From: Turbatrix aceti
Lineage: Eukaryota; Nematoda; Chromadorea; Rhabditida; Panagrolaimidae
Assembly (NCBI GenBank): GCA_963969345.1
Contig: OZ017768.1
Location: forward strand, 6,224,718-6,288,717
Reading direction: 5' to 3'
DNA: 64,000 nucleotides
Both the position numbers and the translations under genes were made by a program. Below the pieces are notes generated by a model. The model was not told where the DNA came from and did no database searches. It saw only the letters and a program-made list of their open reading frames with translations. This document shows positions 38,444 through 50,076 of the stretch, piece after piece. The stretch's first letter is position 1; every line of letters begins with the position of its first letter.

Positions 38444-41400
38444 GCCTTGTCCTCAACCCCAATACTCGTGATCACAGTCGGCGCAAGCGTGAAAACACGA
38501 GTCTTCCCTTTCACTTTTTTGACCTTGAATTCATTCACACATCTTGTCCAAAATTGAGCCGTCGTCGACCGACCACGCAAAAAAAAACAGGGCAGACAGA
38601 ATCAGAATCGATTTTCGCTTAAGGACCGGACCAGGAATTTTCGGCGGCGGCGAGAGCAAGCGGAACAGCAGTGCAGACGCGGATCCGCAGCCCCAACCAC
38701 CACAACCACCACCGGAAAAGCGATCGGGCACGGCTTTGTTTACGCACCACGCCAAATCATCGAATGCCGGCCGACGAGGCAATCAAGTGTCGTTTTGGTG
38801 CCCGGCTGCGAAGAGGGGGTGGGGTGAAAGGAAGGCGATCCCACGAGAGTGAGTGCGAGAGGGGTCGCTCAAGTGGAGAGGAAGGAGGGGGGGGGGCGCC
38901 GCTGCCTGGCACATTCCGCCACGCGCACCCCTGCCGCCACGCGCATTATGCACGATCAAGCAGCCACCGGCACACGCATCATCGTCGCGCCAAACCGGTC
39001 GGATTAACGCCGGCGGCAGTGGCCGGACCCCATTCCATGCACCACGCTCAACAGCAGCCCTACGTGGCGAGGCCTTTGCCGGTCGCGTTGCGGAGTGGCA
39101 ATCGCCACAAATTGCTCCTGCCAGTCGCCGACAACGAGTTGCGACTAACGCGCATTGTTTGGGGTGCGCGAAGCGCCGTAGCACGACGACGAGAAAAAAG
39201 AGAGGGGAGAGGGTTATTTATGACCGGGTCAAATATGGACTGGCAGGGAAAGGAAAGGCAGAAAAGTTCCAAGACACGACAGATGGTCCAGGTGTCATAG
39301 GTGAGCTAACGGAAAAGAGACATGGTGATCAAAAGATGAAAATTGTGTAAAAGACCCTACAAAATCGTTTTGAATGGCTCATTCGTTCGTTCTCGGCACA
39401 AAAAAATTCCCAGAGCTCTGGCTTTGTTGCCAGCGCGCAACCTAGTATGCTGACCTCGATCGACAAAATACAAAACGTCGGCGCCGTTCACCGCAGCCGA
39501 CGTTCCCTGCGCGAGGGAATGAGCCTTGTGTTAGTGCGGGGCGCATTGCCGCACTACGATGAGTGCGCTCGTTTCCAGCCCTGCCCCTATGCCCTGCCCG
39601 ACCCCCAAGAATCCTACGTGATTGCTTTCTCGCCCGCCGTCCGCGCAGCCGTCCTTGATCCCGAAAATCCGGCCCGCCCTGTATGCCATCAAAAAACATT
39701 CTACCAAAGCTGTCAGTAAAAAAAGAAGACAGAAAAGACAATCAGCAGGCCAGGCAAGTATAATAGTGCCTACGCGTCGGGCGCAGCCAGTTCGCCGCGA
39801 TCGATGCCCTGCGGCAGTGATTTATCGCCGCGAAGAGAGATTGCTGCCGCCTGCTGACGCGAACAGAAAAAGCAGGGGTTTGCGCGGTGCCTGTTGCCGC
39901 CAGAATACATACGGACACGGACCGAATGCCAATTAGGCAAAGGAAGAACTCGGGCACAAAAAAAGGACACGAGAGTATCGAGAACATCGAAGAGCAAATG
40001 AATGCGAGTGTGAGTGATACTCTCGGTAGCAGCCTCATTTTCGCCAAATAACAATAAATGCCGCCGAGGTAGGTGGACTTCGGCGGCGTCGGTGGTTGTG
40101 GCGGTGCCGTGTTGTGTTGTCCCCGGCCTTCAATCGGAGCGATTTGTTTGGCAACGCATTCACTCTCCGTCACTCTCGCTCTTCTCGTCGTCGTTTAATA
40201 ATACGGTTGGTTGGCCGCCCGCCCCGGCAAGGTAAGGTCACCGCGGCAGCGGCGTGCCATCACGCCGGGGGAGTGGCAGGGGAAGCGGATTGATTCGACT
40301 CGAGTGGAACAGGGGGGGGGGTGACGCGAACGTGCAGGGCACAGCACTCACGGCGGATTAGGCGACCCGAAGCGACTAATCACTCTATTCAACACGGAAA
40401 GAGGGCGCGCAGAGCTTCCTGTGTAGAGGTCCATGACTGGGCCTCTTCTACGCTCCTGCATGAGATCCACAAGCTCTTACCAGGAAGATCGATAGCTCAA
40501 TCGTGCTCCAAGCATTCCAAGGTGAAGAAAAAAAAGAAGGAAAAGAAAAGTAGCGAGTTTCGGGGATGGAAAAGGCCGGCAAAGGCCAGCCAGCCGGTCC
40601 CCCTCCGACGGCAATAACGCGACGATGCGCACAAAACCGCGCATTCACTTGCATCGCATTTTTGAACGAACGAGCTGTGAGCTGTGAGCTCTCCGGCAGG
40701 GGAGGAAAGGTGAAATCAAAGGCGACGGGAAATTGCGCCAAAATGTGCGGCGTTGCGCAGAAATGGCAAAAGCCCGCGCGAAGCGGAGGCAGGCATTGAA
40801 ATAAAAAAAAATACGAGGTGCAATTGCGGGGTTTTTTTGTGAAACGCGCCGTAATCGAGTCCAGCACCCGTGGAGAGGTCAGGCAAATCAAATGGAAAAG
40901 AAGGCAAGGTGTGCGCGAATTTGTTGCAGGTGCCGAAACAGGGGGACTGCTCTGGCTCTGCCAATCAGCAGACACGTTGTCGATCTGCTGAGGTCGCATG
41001 TCTGACCGGCACGTGTCGCGCCCTGCACACACCAGTCAGTGATAATCGTGCCGTCGTCGATCAGGGCGTTCTGATTGTCTATCTCTCCCCCAAAAAAAAT
41101 CAATAGTCTCGTCGAAGGCACAAAAACACTTATCAGCCCTCCGGAGCGGGTCTAATCACTTTTTTGCCCTGTAAAGCAAAAAAAATGTGCCTTGCAATAA
41201 AAAAATTGACAGGACACCCATGCCCGATGTCGAAAGCAAGCAACAAAGTGGCACCAAAATTGAAAGCAGTCAGACAATCGACATGTGCAACGAAAGAGGC
41301 CGGATATATCCGGGAGGAGAAAACAAAACCCTCGACCGCGATGGAGACGGAGAAAGAAAGTTTATTTGCCACACGACTGATGTGAGGCTGGCTGCGGTGG

Positions 41401-43655
41401 CATCCGGGTGTGTGTGACTCGGCACCCTGGCAGGGCGGAAATTGGCCAACATTGTCTCTATCGGCGACGGCAGCAAGTGGCAATCGCTCGGTGGCTGTTC
41501 CGTTGCCGATGGGGGGAAAGAAAGGCACGACGACGACCGCTGATGACAGCAGCTGGCCGTGCCCCGATCCCGCAGGCAACTGACTGCCCTGCCCGGCTGA
41601 CTGGTCTCGGGCTCGGCCGGGCCGCAGCGCTCACATTTCGAAAATGGCAGGCCCTGGTTGGTCGCACTGTTTTTTTCTCGAACTGTCAGTCCTTTGTGGG
41701 CAAGCAAACCTCGTCATCCGGGATTTAGAGACCGTGCAAGCGTTTTTTTGTTTTTCGAAAAATGTCCAAAACCAAATTTTTCCTTTAAAAATTGTTTTCA
41801 GTCAGAAACAAAAAAAAAACAAATCACCGAAGATGAAATAACAGTCAGCGACCCCAAAAGTCGAAATCGTAAACAAAAATGGCCCCCCACCGCTGCCGGG
41901 TGATGAAAAGTGAGCCGGGCAGAGGAGGCAGACATGTGCCCTGACTGACTGATTGGTGAGGAGAGGCGCAGAAAAGCATGCCGGCCGGGATCGGCGATCG
42001 TTTAACCACCCGTGCTTGGCTTTTTTTTCTCGCATCGGCCCGAGAGGATAAATTGCCACCCGCTACCGCCGCCGCCGCTGCCGGGCTGGGCTGGGCTGGC
42101 AGGCAGGCCAACTGACAACCACGCAATCGACAACGGCACACCTCACGCCTCCCGCTGATGAGACCTGTCCTTCGTTTTTCTCGGGGCAGTTCGATCGATC
42201 GCGTGTCCTGTGACTTTCTTCCTGGCCGACGACGGTTTTGACTTGCAGAAAAACGCAAAATGCGGCACTTGATGCGCTCTCGGACAAATTATGTTCTTTG
42301 GTAAATGTCAAAAATTTTTTTTACTGATTTATTCCGTTTTTTACGATACTTAAAAAAAACATATTTGTCGTCTGTTTTGCATTTTTTGGCACAGGTGAGG
42401 TAGGTGCCCATTTGAATAAAACCAAATGGAACAAGGAACAAGTGATTTGTTTGCAACTTTTGGTGAATTGGATTGCTTTTGAGCGAAAGTTGTTTGCGGA
42501 GCCGAGTTGGGCGATCAATTGACCAATTGACCTTGGAGCGTCGTCGTCGAGTCTCCATTTACGGGCTCGGCAGCATTTGTGCCATATTTTGCGTCTTTTG
42601 ACCTTTTTGTTCTGTAACAAATGCAACGAATTGAATGGGAGTGCCAATCGAGAGGTGGCTGTCATTTGACGCCTCTCGTCTTTGGCTTTTTACTACTCAA
42701 TCCAGGTCGGCACGACAGGTTTTCCGATCGATTGACTGACAGGCGTCGGCGGCGGTGACGGCGCCGCTTGCTGCCAGCTCCGCAGACAACGGCACGCCAA
42801 AGCCGGAGCGATCAAGCGATTAGCCGACGCTCCCGATATTTGCCGATGCGGCAGGGGTGTTTGCATTGCCACGCAGGCAACAACAATGCCTCGGCCGCCT
42901 CGTTAGCCCCGACGAATAAACAGTTTGTGACAGTCGACGTCGTGCCGCCACGGCCCGCAACGACCTTTCTGTTTGATCAGCCACTTGGCCGCTCGACCGA
43001 TCGCTAGCCAGTGTCATCGCTTGCAACAACAACAACCACCCCAAAAGCAAAGCACCACGGCATCTTTGGGGACAAAACAGGCAAAATAAATTCAGGGGGA
43101 AATCCTAAATAATAAATATTCTTTTCTTTCTTCAATTTGTACATTATTTTTAGCTTTTTTGGTCTTTGAACGTTGAAAAAACTTTTGCCATTAAAGGTTA
43201 CGAAATTCGAAATTAGAAAAGCACGATTCGCGTGAAACGTGAATCATAATAAATATTTCAAAAAACAAACAAAGACAAATAACCAGTTTTGGTCGCACGT
43301 GAATCACGTTTATTAACGGAAAATTGTTTGTTTCGGAGGCCCTTGTTCCGCTCAAAAAAAGGTCACTTGCGCTCGTAATCATCGCTCTAAAAATAAAAAT
43401 AAAATGGTGATTAATGGCCGAACGGACTCTCGTATTTATTACGTTTAAAAAAAACAACGCTGTGTGAGGTATTCTTTCAATTTTTTTATATTGAGCAGCA
43501 AGGAAACAATTTTACCTCCGACAAAAAAAACTGCGTATTTAAAAAAATTACGGGATTTGAAAATGTGCCACCGATCAACGCAAAAAATTTTGACAACACA
43601 AATCATTGGTAACCAAAACTGGACAGTTCAATTCGCTGACGTTGAAGTCGATATT
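38444..43655. repeat. 5.2-kb tandem repeat, copy 3 (5212 bp)
   Basis: Follows copy 2 with no spacer and shows no difference from it that I noticed (G run 38887-38896). Unique sequence resumes at GTGTCTCATAGG, sharing only one or two bases with the unit boundary. Confidence 0.95.
40352..40434 (-). CDS. Candidate first exon, repeat copy 3
   Basis: Third identical counterpart of the 29928-30010 candidate. It is the one closest to unique sequence on the right. Confidence 0.25.
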
Positions 43656-43978
43656 GTGTCTCATAGGTTTATCGAAGAACAATGTCAAAGAAATATCAAG
43701 CCTGAAAGCGGGTATACTTGGCATCGATCGAGTTGGTGCCGTGCCTTGCTTGTCGGTAGTTAAAATAAAATTTTATGTAATTTTTATGAAAAAAGCAAAC
43801 CAGAGATTGTTCGAGTGAACATTGAGTTTTTATATACAAAAAATAATTTTCTACAAAAAATCGTTGTCGTTTACTATTTTTTTTGTATTTATCTCTATTT
43901 TTGTTTCTTTCAAAGTTTCTTCCTATCTTTTTATCATTACTCCTCATTTCAATCTAAATTCACCAGACACAAGCGCTA
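43656..43978. other. AT-rich spacer between the tandem array and the TTL locus
   Basis: No gene recognised. A short plus-strand frame (about 43606-43818) crosses the array boundary and has no family signature. Confidence 0.4.
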
Positions 43979-44036
43979 TTGTTCATCAGACAAAGGCGTG
44001 GCCTATACTGAGGCGCCGACACGAATAAAAGCTACC
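43979..44036 (+). promoter_or_regulatory. TTL core promoter block, gene A
   Basis: A block shared by all TTL genes here: TTGTTCRTCA, AAAGGCGTGGCC, then a TATA-like AATAAAAG at 44024-44031, about 50 bp before the ATG. Confidence 0.6.
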
Positions 44037-44082
44037 CGAATACCACTATCGGCGTTTGTTCTTGTTTTTTTTCACTAACAAA

Positions 44083-44565
44083 ATGCAAGCTACGACTTTG
44101 GCTCTGCTCTGCGTTGCACTCGCCGTCGTCGGCGTCTCCGGCTACAGACAGCAATCTGTTGGCATCCGTGGCCGTCTTCTCTGCGGCACCAAGCCCCTTG
44201 CAGATACCCAGATCAAGCTGTGGAACAAGAACGTCGGTAAGGCATTTTAATAAAATATTTTAATTTTTGAAAAAATACAAAATTCGTCAATTTCAGGATC
44301 CGATGACCAGCTTGCCCAGGGCAAGACCGACAAGCAGGGCAACTACGAACTGACCGGCGGTGTTGGCTCCCTCTTCAACATGGACGTCCACTTCAAAATC
44401 TACCACGACTGCGACGATGGCGTAAAGCCCTGCCAGCGCAAGGTCAACCTCAAAATCCCCAACCAGTACATCACGCGCACCAGCGAAGTCAAGACCTTCT
44501 TCGACGCTGGCACCATGAACATGGAATTCGTCTTCCCCGATGAAGAACGCTCGTGCATCAACTAA
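44083..44565 (+). CDS. Transthyretin-like (TTL/TTR-family) secreted protein A
   Basis: A nematode transthyretin-like family protein (Pfam Transthyretin-like, PF01060), secreted; members bind extracellular ligands and some act as bridging molecules in cell clearance or signalling. Exons 44083-44236 and 44297-44565 join in phase 1 to give 140 residues. The signal peptide is about residues 1-20 ([20 protein letters not shown]). The family signature follows: [23 protein letters not shown] first strands, [12 protein letters not shown], then [19 protein letters not shown] and the end [16 protein letters not shown] is at 44621-44626. It is the first of three plus-strand tandem copies and very similar to B and C. 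Confidence 0.95.
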
Positions 44566-44778
44566 AAATCTTTTTTGGCTTGAAAGCTTCGATTATGTGC
44601 TTTAATTTTTCCAATTAGATAATAAAGTGCCTTTGTTTTTTATGTGCCAAAAACGCAACAATCGGGTTCGGCAAGCGTTTACATCAGATCAAAAAGAGCC
44701 TCGTAGCTCAAAGTTTTCCATGTTTTTAAGAAAATGCTCGAAAGCCAACGACATGCTTTGACAAATGGCAACTAAATC

Positions 44779-45040
44779 CGAGTAAACAACTTGCTTGATT
44801 TACGATCTGGCACGGCCGTAAGCCAAAAGCCCTGAGAAAAAGACAGTGCATGACGCACGTGTGTCGGCTGATTAATGACTGCCCAATGCCTCCTCATCGA
44901 CGTAGCATTTCCTCATCCCGCTTGCTCTAGTCAGTCAGAGAGTGCACAAATCGTGAGTGCAAAAGTCAATCGAATCAAAACAAAAAAAAAATAGACAAAA
45001 GATGATCTGCCTGTCATGACTGTGGATTGTGTCCGACTTC
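44779..45040. promoter_or_regulatory. Conserved non-coding block downstream of TTL A
   Basis: Contains GATTTACGATC, then TGACGCACGTGTGTCGGCTG followed by ATTAATGACTGCC (44850-44883), and further on ATCGTGAGTGCAAAAGTCAATCG and AGATGATCTGC. The same words in the same order occur after TTL C (about 47985-48228), and the first part again after TTL D. It includes an E-box (CACGTG) and an ATTA homeobox-type core. Function is unknown. Confidence 0.5.
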
Positions 45041-45239
45041 AGAGCTTTGACGACAAAACATTGGCTGTTTCGGATTTCGGAAAATAATATTTAAAATAAT
45101 CTACCAAATATTTAAAAAGAATCGGTCGAATTTAAGTAGATAACCGCAAAATTAGGAAAAACTGTCAATTTTTATAAGTGTAGTCAAAAAAATTTTGTTC
45201 TCATTATCAAAAATTGTTGAATCAAGGATTGGCTCTAAT

Positions 45240-45425
45240 TTTTGTTTCACCTGGGAACATCGTTTTGTTCACATCCACCCGCGCCCCCCTCCCCCATCGC
45301 ATCGCCTTCGGTCCTAATTGACCAAACACGAACAACTTTACTTTACACGAACAATGTTGCTTGTCAAATATTGCTCAAGCAACGTAGCCAAGCCAGGGGC
45401 GTCGACAACTATAAAAGCAAGTTGA
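45240..45425 (+). promoter_or_regulatory. Orphan TTL promoter without a downstream TTL gene
   Basis: Parallels the region upstream of TTL B: TTTCACCTGGGAAC, a C-rich run (CCCCCCTCCCCCA), CCTTCGGTC, GACCAAACACGAAC, TTGCTTGTCAAA, GCCAGGGGCGTCGACA, and a TATAAAAG at 45410-45417. No ATG with a TTL signal peptide follows. It is probably a leftover of a lost TTL duplicate. Confidence 0.55.
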
Positions 45426-45882
45426 ATCGGTCGGATTCAAGTGGATATCAGGCTTTCAAGTTCAACAGAATCCAGTGAAGTTCAATTGACTCGATTCAAA
45501 AATTTGTCCGCACGGTAACGCTGTGGGAGACAGACGCAATAGATATTTTCTGCTCACAGCGTTTTTTTAGCTGTTTTACGACCTCTGAGTAATACATAAA
45601 ATAACTGGGAAAAAAAGGGGCGAAGCCAGATCAATAGGACCGCGAAATGAAAAAAAAACTGTCAATTTTTCTTCTTATATATTTTGTCAAAAAAATATTT
45701 TGTTTCCTATAAAACATGTTACACAATAAAAATCCTGCACACAATAAAAATTTGATGAATCAAAGATTGGTCTTATTTTGTGTTTCACCTGTGAACTTTC
45801 TATCTATCGTTTTACTCATCACCACCCCCCTCCCCCACCCTCCCCCACCGCCTTCGATCCAGACTGACCAAACACGAGCAAT

Positions 45883-45945
45883 GTTGTTCGTCAAATAAAG
45901 GCGTGGCCTGGCCTGGGGCGTCGACACGAATAAATGCAACCCGAA
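45883..45945 (+). promoter_or_regulatory. TTL core promoter block, gene B
   Basis: TTGTTCGTCAAATAAAGGCG and GGGGCGTCGACACGAATAAA; the A/T-rich box ends about 50 bp before the ATG. Confidence 0.6.
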
Positions 45946-45984
45946 CACCACGATTCGTGTTAGTTCTTGTTTTTTACCAACAAA

Positions 45985-46454
45985 ATGCAAGCTACGACTC
46001 TCGCTCTTCTGGTGCTCGCTGTCATCGGTGTCTCCGGTTTCAGGCAACAGTCTGTTGGCATCCGTGGCCGTCTTCTTTGCGGCACCAAGCCCCTCGCGGA
46101 TACCCAGATCAAGCTCTGGAACAAGAATCACCTCGGTAAGACGATCACTAGTTGATGAATTTCATTCAAATCTCGTTGATTTTAGGAACCGATGATCAGC
46201 TCGCACAGGCCAAGACCGACAATCAGGGCAACTACCAACTGACCGGCGGAATAGGCTCACTTTTTGCCATGAATGTTCACTTCAAGGTCTACCACGACTG
46301 CGACGATGGCGTAAAGCCCTGTCAGCGCAAAGTCGACCTTCGCATCCCTGACCAGTACGTCACGCGCACCAGCGACGTCAGTAAGTTCTTCGACGCTGGC
46401 ACGATGAACATGGAATTCGTCTTCCCCGACGAAGAGCGATCGTGCATCAACTAA
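45985..46454 (+). CDS. Transthyretin-like secreted protein B
   Basis: Exons 45985-46135 and 46186-46454 join in phase 1 to give 139 residues. The signal peptide ([18 protein letters not shown]) is two residues shorter than in A. The single intron sits at the same codon (LG/TDD) as in the other canonical copies. It has the family Cys set: LLCGTK, YHDCDDG, PCQRKV and RSCIN. AATAAA is at 46511-46516. Confidence 0.95.
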
Positions 46455-46516
46455 AGATCTTTTCTGGCTTTAATTCGAGATAATGTGCCTTGTTTTTATC
46501 GTTTGTGCAAAATAAA

Positions 46517-47177
46517 GTGTTTTTGGTGTTTTTTGTACTAATGTCGCGGCAATCGGAATCAGGAAGTGCTTACAATAGATCAAAAAAAACCTCGAAGCTT
46601 TTTTGCTGGGCGACACACGCAATATTTTTTTATATTTGTATTTTTGATGTATGACCTTTGAGTAGTATAACAAAATGAAAAAAAAATGTACAAAAAAACG
46701 GAACGCGACCAGCCTAACAGAGCCATTTTTTTGAACAATCATGCGCGACCAGTGTCGTCTGCTAAATTTTATTGTGCACCAAAGCAAAAAACCGGTGTCA
46801 AAATCAGACCGGTTTGCCGGCCTAAATTAGGCCAGGCCTCGGCTTCGGCCTACTTTAAAATTTTTTTTGCAAATTTTTACCAAATATGTTTTTCACTGAC
46901 ACTGACAATTTAAAAAAATTATGAATGAAATAGACGTCTGAAAATTATACTTTTATTCGAAAAAATGACATCAAATTTTTTTTTGCTTTTTTGGATTTTC
47001 TAGCAATTTTATAAAATCCTCAGGCCCTGCCGGCCGCACCAGCTTTCGCGGCCGACCGGCTGGATTCTATGCCTTGTTGTGCACCAAATTTGTGTTTCAC
47101 CTTTGAACTCTCGTTCTAAAGCTTTACTCATATGCCATCTGCACTCCTCCTCTTTGATCCAAATTTACCAAAACGCT
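46517..47177. other. Spacer between TTL B and TTL C
   Basis: The left part repeats the 3' flank found after the other TTL genes (AGATCAAAAAAAACCTCGAAGC). The middle is AT-rich with GGCCTAAATTAGGCC-like small palindromes near 46818-46850. The right part is the TTL upstream region. No gene seen. Confidence 0.5.
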
Positions 47178-47237
47178 GTTGTTCGTCAAACAAAGGCGTG
47201 GCCTGGCCTGGGCATCGGCACAAATAAAAGCTACCCC
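47178..47237 (+). promoter_or_regulatory. TTL core promoter block, gene C
   Basis: TTGTTCGTCAAACAAAGGCG, GGCCTGGCCTGGGC and AATAAAAG, closest to the block of gene B. Confidence 0.6.
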
Positions 47238-47280
47238 AGCACAACCATTGGCAATTGTTCTTGTTTTTTTCACTAACAAA

Positions 47281-47746
47281 ATGCAAGCTACGACTCTCGC
47301 TCTTTTCGCGCTCGCCGTTGTCAGCGTTTATGGATTTAGACAGCAATCGGTCGGCATCCGTGGCCGTCTTCTCTGTGGAGCCAAGCCCCTCGCCAATACC
47401 CAGATCAAGCTCTGGAACAAGAATCACCTTGGTAAGATGATCACTAGTTAATGAATTTCAAATTTCGTTGATTTCAGGAACCGATGACCAGCTTGCCCAA
47501 GCCAAAACTGATAACCAGGGCAACTTTGAATTGATTGGCGGTGTTGGATCGCTCTTCGGCATGAATGTCCACTTCAAGGTCTACCACGACTGCGACGATG
47601 GCGTCAAGCCCTGCCAGCGCAAGGTCGACCTCAAAATCCCCAACCAGTACATCACGCGCACCAGCGACGTCAAGACCTTCTTCGACGCCGGCACCATGAA
47701 CATGGAGTTTGAGTTCCCCGATGAAGAGCGCTCGTGCATCAACTAA
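47281..47746 (+). CDS. Transthyretin-like secreted protein C
   Basis: Exons 47281-47431 and 47478-47746 give 139 residues. The signal peptide is [18 protein letters not shown]. The mature part differs from B by a handful of substitutions ([29 protein letters not shown]). AATAAA is at 47808-47813. It is the last plus-strand copy before the block of minus-strand divergent genes. Confidence 0.95.
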
Positions 47747-47984
47747 ACTTTTTTTCTGTTTTTAAATCTGTGATTATGTGCCTTGGTTTTTCTATATTTA
47801 AAAAAATAATAAAGTGACTTTTATGTATTTTTACTGGCAACTATTTATTATACAAACTGAACAACAGCAGTTTGGGTCAGGAAAGCGTTCACAACAGATC
47901 AAGAAAGGCTTCAAAGCTCATTGCAATCCATTTTTTGAAGTACAGCTCAAGCAACACACAAAAAATATGATTGGAAAACAATTC

Positions 47985-48228
47985 AAGTAAACAACTTTTT
48001 TGATTTACGATCCGGCCCGCCCTGGGAAGAACGCAGTGCGTGACGCACGTGTGTCGGCAGATTAATGACTGCGGTGTTCGACGACGTCGTATCTAAATAT
48101 GTTAGTCACCTTTCTTTGCATTAATCAGGAAGTGCACGTTAGTCAGAAATCGTGAGTTCAAAAGTCAATCGCACCCAAACAAAAAAGTATCGACAAGAGA
48201 TGATCTGCGTGAGACTGAATCGTGTCCG
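47985..48228. promoter_or_regulatory. Conserved non-coding block downstream of TTL C
   Basis: Second copy of the block after TTL A: TTTGATTTACGATCCGG, TGACGCACGTGTGTCGGCAG, ATTAATGACTGC, ATCGTGAGTTCAAAAGTCAA and AGATGATCTGCGTG. Spacing is similar to the first copy. Confidence 0.5.
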
Positions 48229-48638
48229 CGCGATCACTGTGACTGCAGTCTTGGCCGGCTGGCTGGCTACACCACGGACACTAACAAGTGCACTCTTGCG
48301 AAAGTGTAAACAACATTTGCGATGGAATTAAAAACAAGAAAAATCGGTGTGAAACAAATATTTTTTGAGCAAAAGTTGTACAATTTGGTAACAACAAACA
48401 ATATTTTGCCATTTTTTTGCAGATTAGCTGCCAAGTAAACGTCAACATTTCATGAGGGCTGTTCTGGGGGATCGACCAGAGTGCCCCGGCTGCCACCGAA
48501 GACCAGGTCTTTAGATTTTTTGATAAGTTTAGAAATCGTCGAAAGAACTACGGCAAGACTAAAGGCGCATTTTAAGTACAAAGACTTTCTGCGCTCAAGC
48601 AGAGTCAAAATGGGTTTGAAACGCCGACTGATCGAGCA
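48229..48638. other. Spacer left of the hAT-like MITE
   Basis: No recognised gene. A plus-strand open stretch before 48640 (LRSSRVKMGLKRRLIEQCGP and upstream) may be decayed retrotransposon, because sequence resuming after the MITE resembles an RTE tail seen at 54.9 kb. Confidence 0.35.
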
Positions 48639-48646
48639 GTGTGGGC

Positions 48647-49086
48647 CAAGGTGTTGCAAATCGTGTACTTTACACGCACGCACGACACGAAGCTATTAGG
48701 CGACGTCGTGTCGTGTAGCTTTGAATTTCCCTACACGACACGATCGTCGTGTGCTACACGACGTCGCCTCGTGCGATCGTGTAGCTGTTACACGACACGA
48801 CACGGCATGCCGCTTTTCGACAGCCAAATTATGTAAAATTTTACAATTTTTTACTTTTTTTTTTATTGTATAGAAAAATGTTCCACGTGTTATCATTCTG
48901 ATCGAAATTTTGCATTGAAACCTTCCTAAACGTCGTGTCGTGTAGCTCGCCTCGTGTCGTCGTGTAGCTTTCAAACCTACACGACAGGCGATGTCGTGTA
49001 GTACACGACATCGCCTCCTACACGACAACAAAATCTTACACGAGTTCAAATTAACATTTTTGCGCTACACAAAATGCAACACCTTG
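48647..49086. mobile_element. hAT-like MITE (440 bp) with perfect 8-bp target duplication
   Basis: Terminal inverted repeats start CAAGGTGTTGCA at 48647 and end TGCAACACCTTG at 49086. The exact 8-bp direct repeat GTGTGGGC lies on both sides (48639-48646 and 49087-49094). Eight-bp duplications and CA(A/G)GG termini are typical of hAT elements. The interior is full of CGTGTCGTGTAG/CTACACGACACG palindromes and has no coding capacity, so it is a non-autonomous foldback element. Confidence 0.8.
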
Positions 49087-49227
49087 GTGTGGGCCTCTCA
49101 TCGTACATCTCCAAGTGATACATTGTATGTAATCCCGTGTGTACGAGAAAAAGAATAAATTGAATTGCATTGATAAGTTTTTTTTTTTCCAATCAAAAAA
49201 TACACTCAAGTCGCATTACAAAAAATA

Positions 49228-49713
49228 TCATTCGCATCCGTAGTCGAATACAGCGGTGTCTTGGTGGCTGTAATCGCGACCGGGATAGCGGTATGCCTTG
49301 TCGTTGTTCGAGCACGGATTATAAATCAGGAAATAATACCGGTTGCCGAAGAAATTATTCTCCTGGACAACGGCGTAAAATTGGACATCTACCACGCCTG
49401 TGTTGTTTCCAGTCTTATGGAGTACAGCTTCTGTGAATAAATGATCAGCACGGTTATCTTCGGCCGCTTTGACTTGCACTCTGGCGTTATCATTGAGGGT
49501 TCCACATTTACATTCAAAGTTAAAATGCTCCGTTTTCTGGGCTTGCAAATAAATGCGCGACCAGCATTCACCCGGCTGGCAGCCATACACTAAAATTCTA
49601 AGATCAATACTTGGCAATCAGTATGCCGACAACTTACTCAAATGAAAATCGTCTGCAAGGACGACAGAAAAAACAAAGGCGAAGATAAAAACGGAGACGT
49701 AATGAACCGTCAT
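49228..49713 (-). CDS. Divergent cysteine-rich transthyretin-like secreted protein, copy 1
   Basis: Exons 49638-49713 and 49228-49589 join in phase 1 to give 145 residues. The signal peptide is about residues 1-20 (MTVHYVSVFIFAFVFSVVLA). The mature part has six cysteines: YGCQPGECW, CKCGTLNDN, NPCSNND and DYGC. The pattern CGTLNDNARVQV, then HKTGNNTG, then YYFLIYNPCSNND aligns with the CG-P-x-D/N, KTDNQGN and [11 protein letters not shown] segments of canonical TTL proteins, so I infer a fast-diverging TTL branch. The conserved Lys/Pro-rich middle of canonical members (PCQRKV) is missing. The ATG at 49713 is the start shared by four of the five copies. Confidence 0.85.
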
Positions 49714-49991
49714 TCTAGAAAACAGAAATGGCAAGGTTGAGGGAAGGGGTTGGATCACGACTACACTTTCGTCCGAGACGTAAAAGGCACGATACGAAAG
49801 CACAACCACGCGACAAAGAAGCAAATGGCGATACTGACTATCCGGAATGCTTTTAACTGTTGGTGCACAAGTTACGAATCTGTATTCATGAATGCGGTCG
49901 TGGATGACATCCACGTCGACACGTTGGAAGTGAGAATTATGTTGCTTCTTAGTTTTTGCAACAATGGGGAAAATCACGGGAGACTTCAATT

Positions 49992-50076
49992 CACACGGTC
50001 TTCTGCGGTGACAAGCCTCTCAAAGACACGACTCGTCACCAAAAAGGCGTATACGGTGAACAATTTCACATGTCTG
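49992..50076 (+). pseudogene. TTL exon relic upstream of divergent copy 1
   Basis: On the strand opposite to the gene, the sequence reads SIHTVFCGDKPLKDTTRHQK. This matches the TTL first exon ([20 protein letters not shown] in gene D), and nucleotides through CTTCTGCGGTGACAAGCCTC are close to it. There is no signal peptide, ATG or second exon. Confidence 0.5.
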
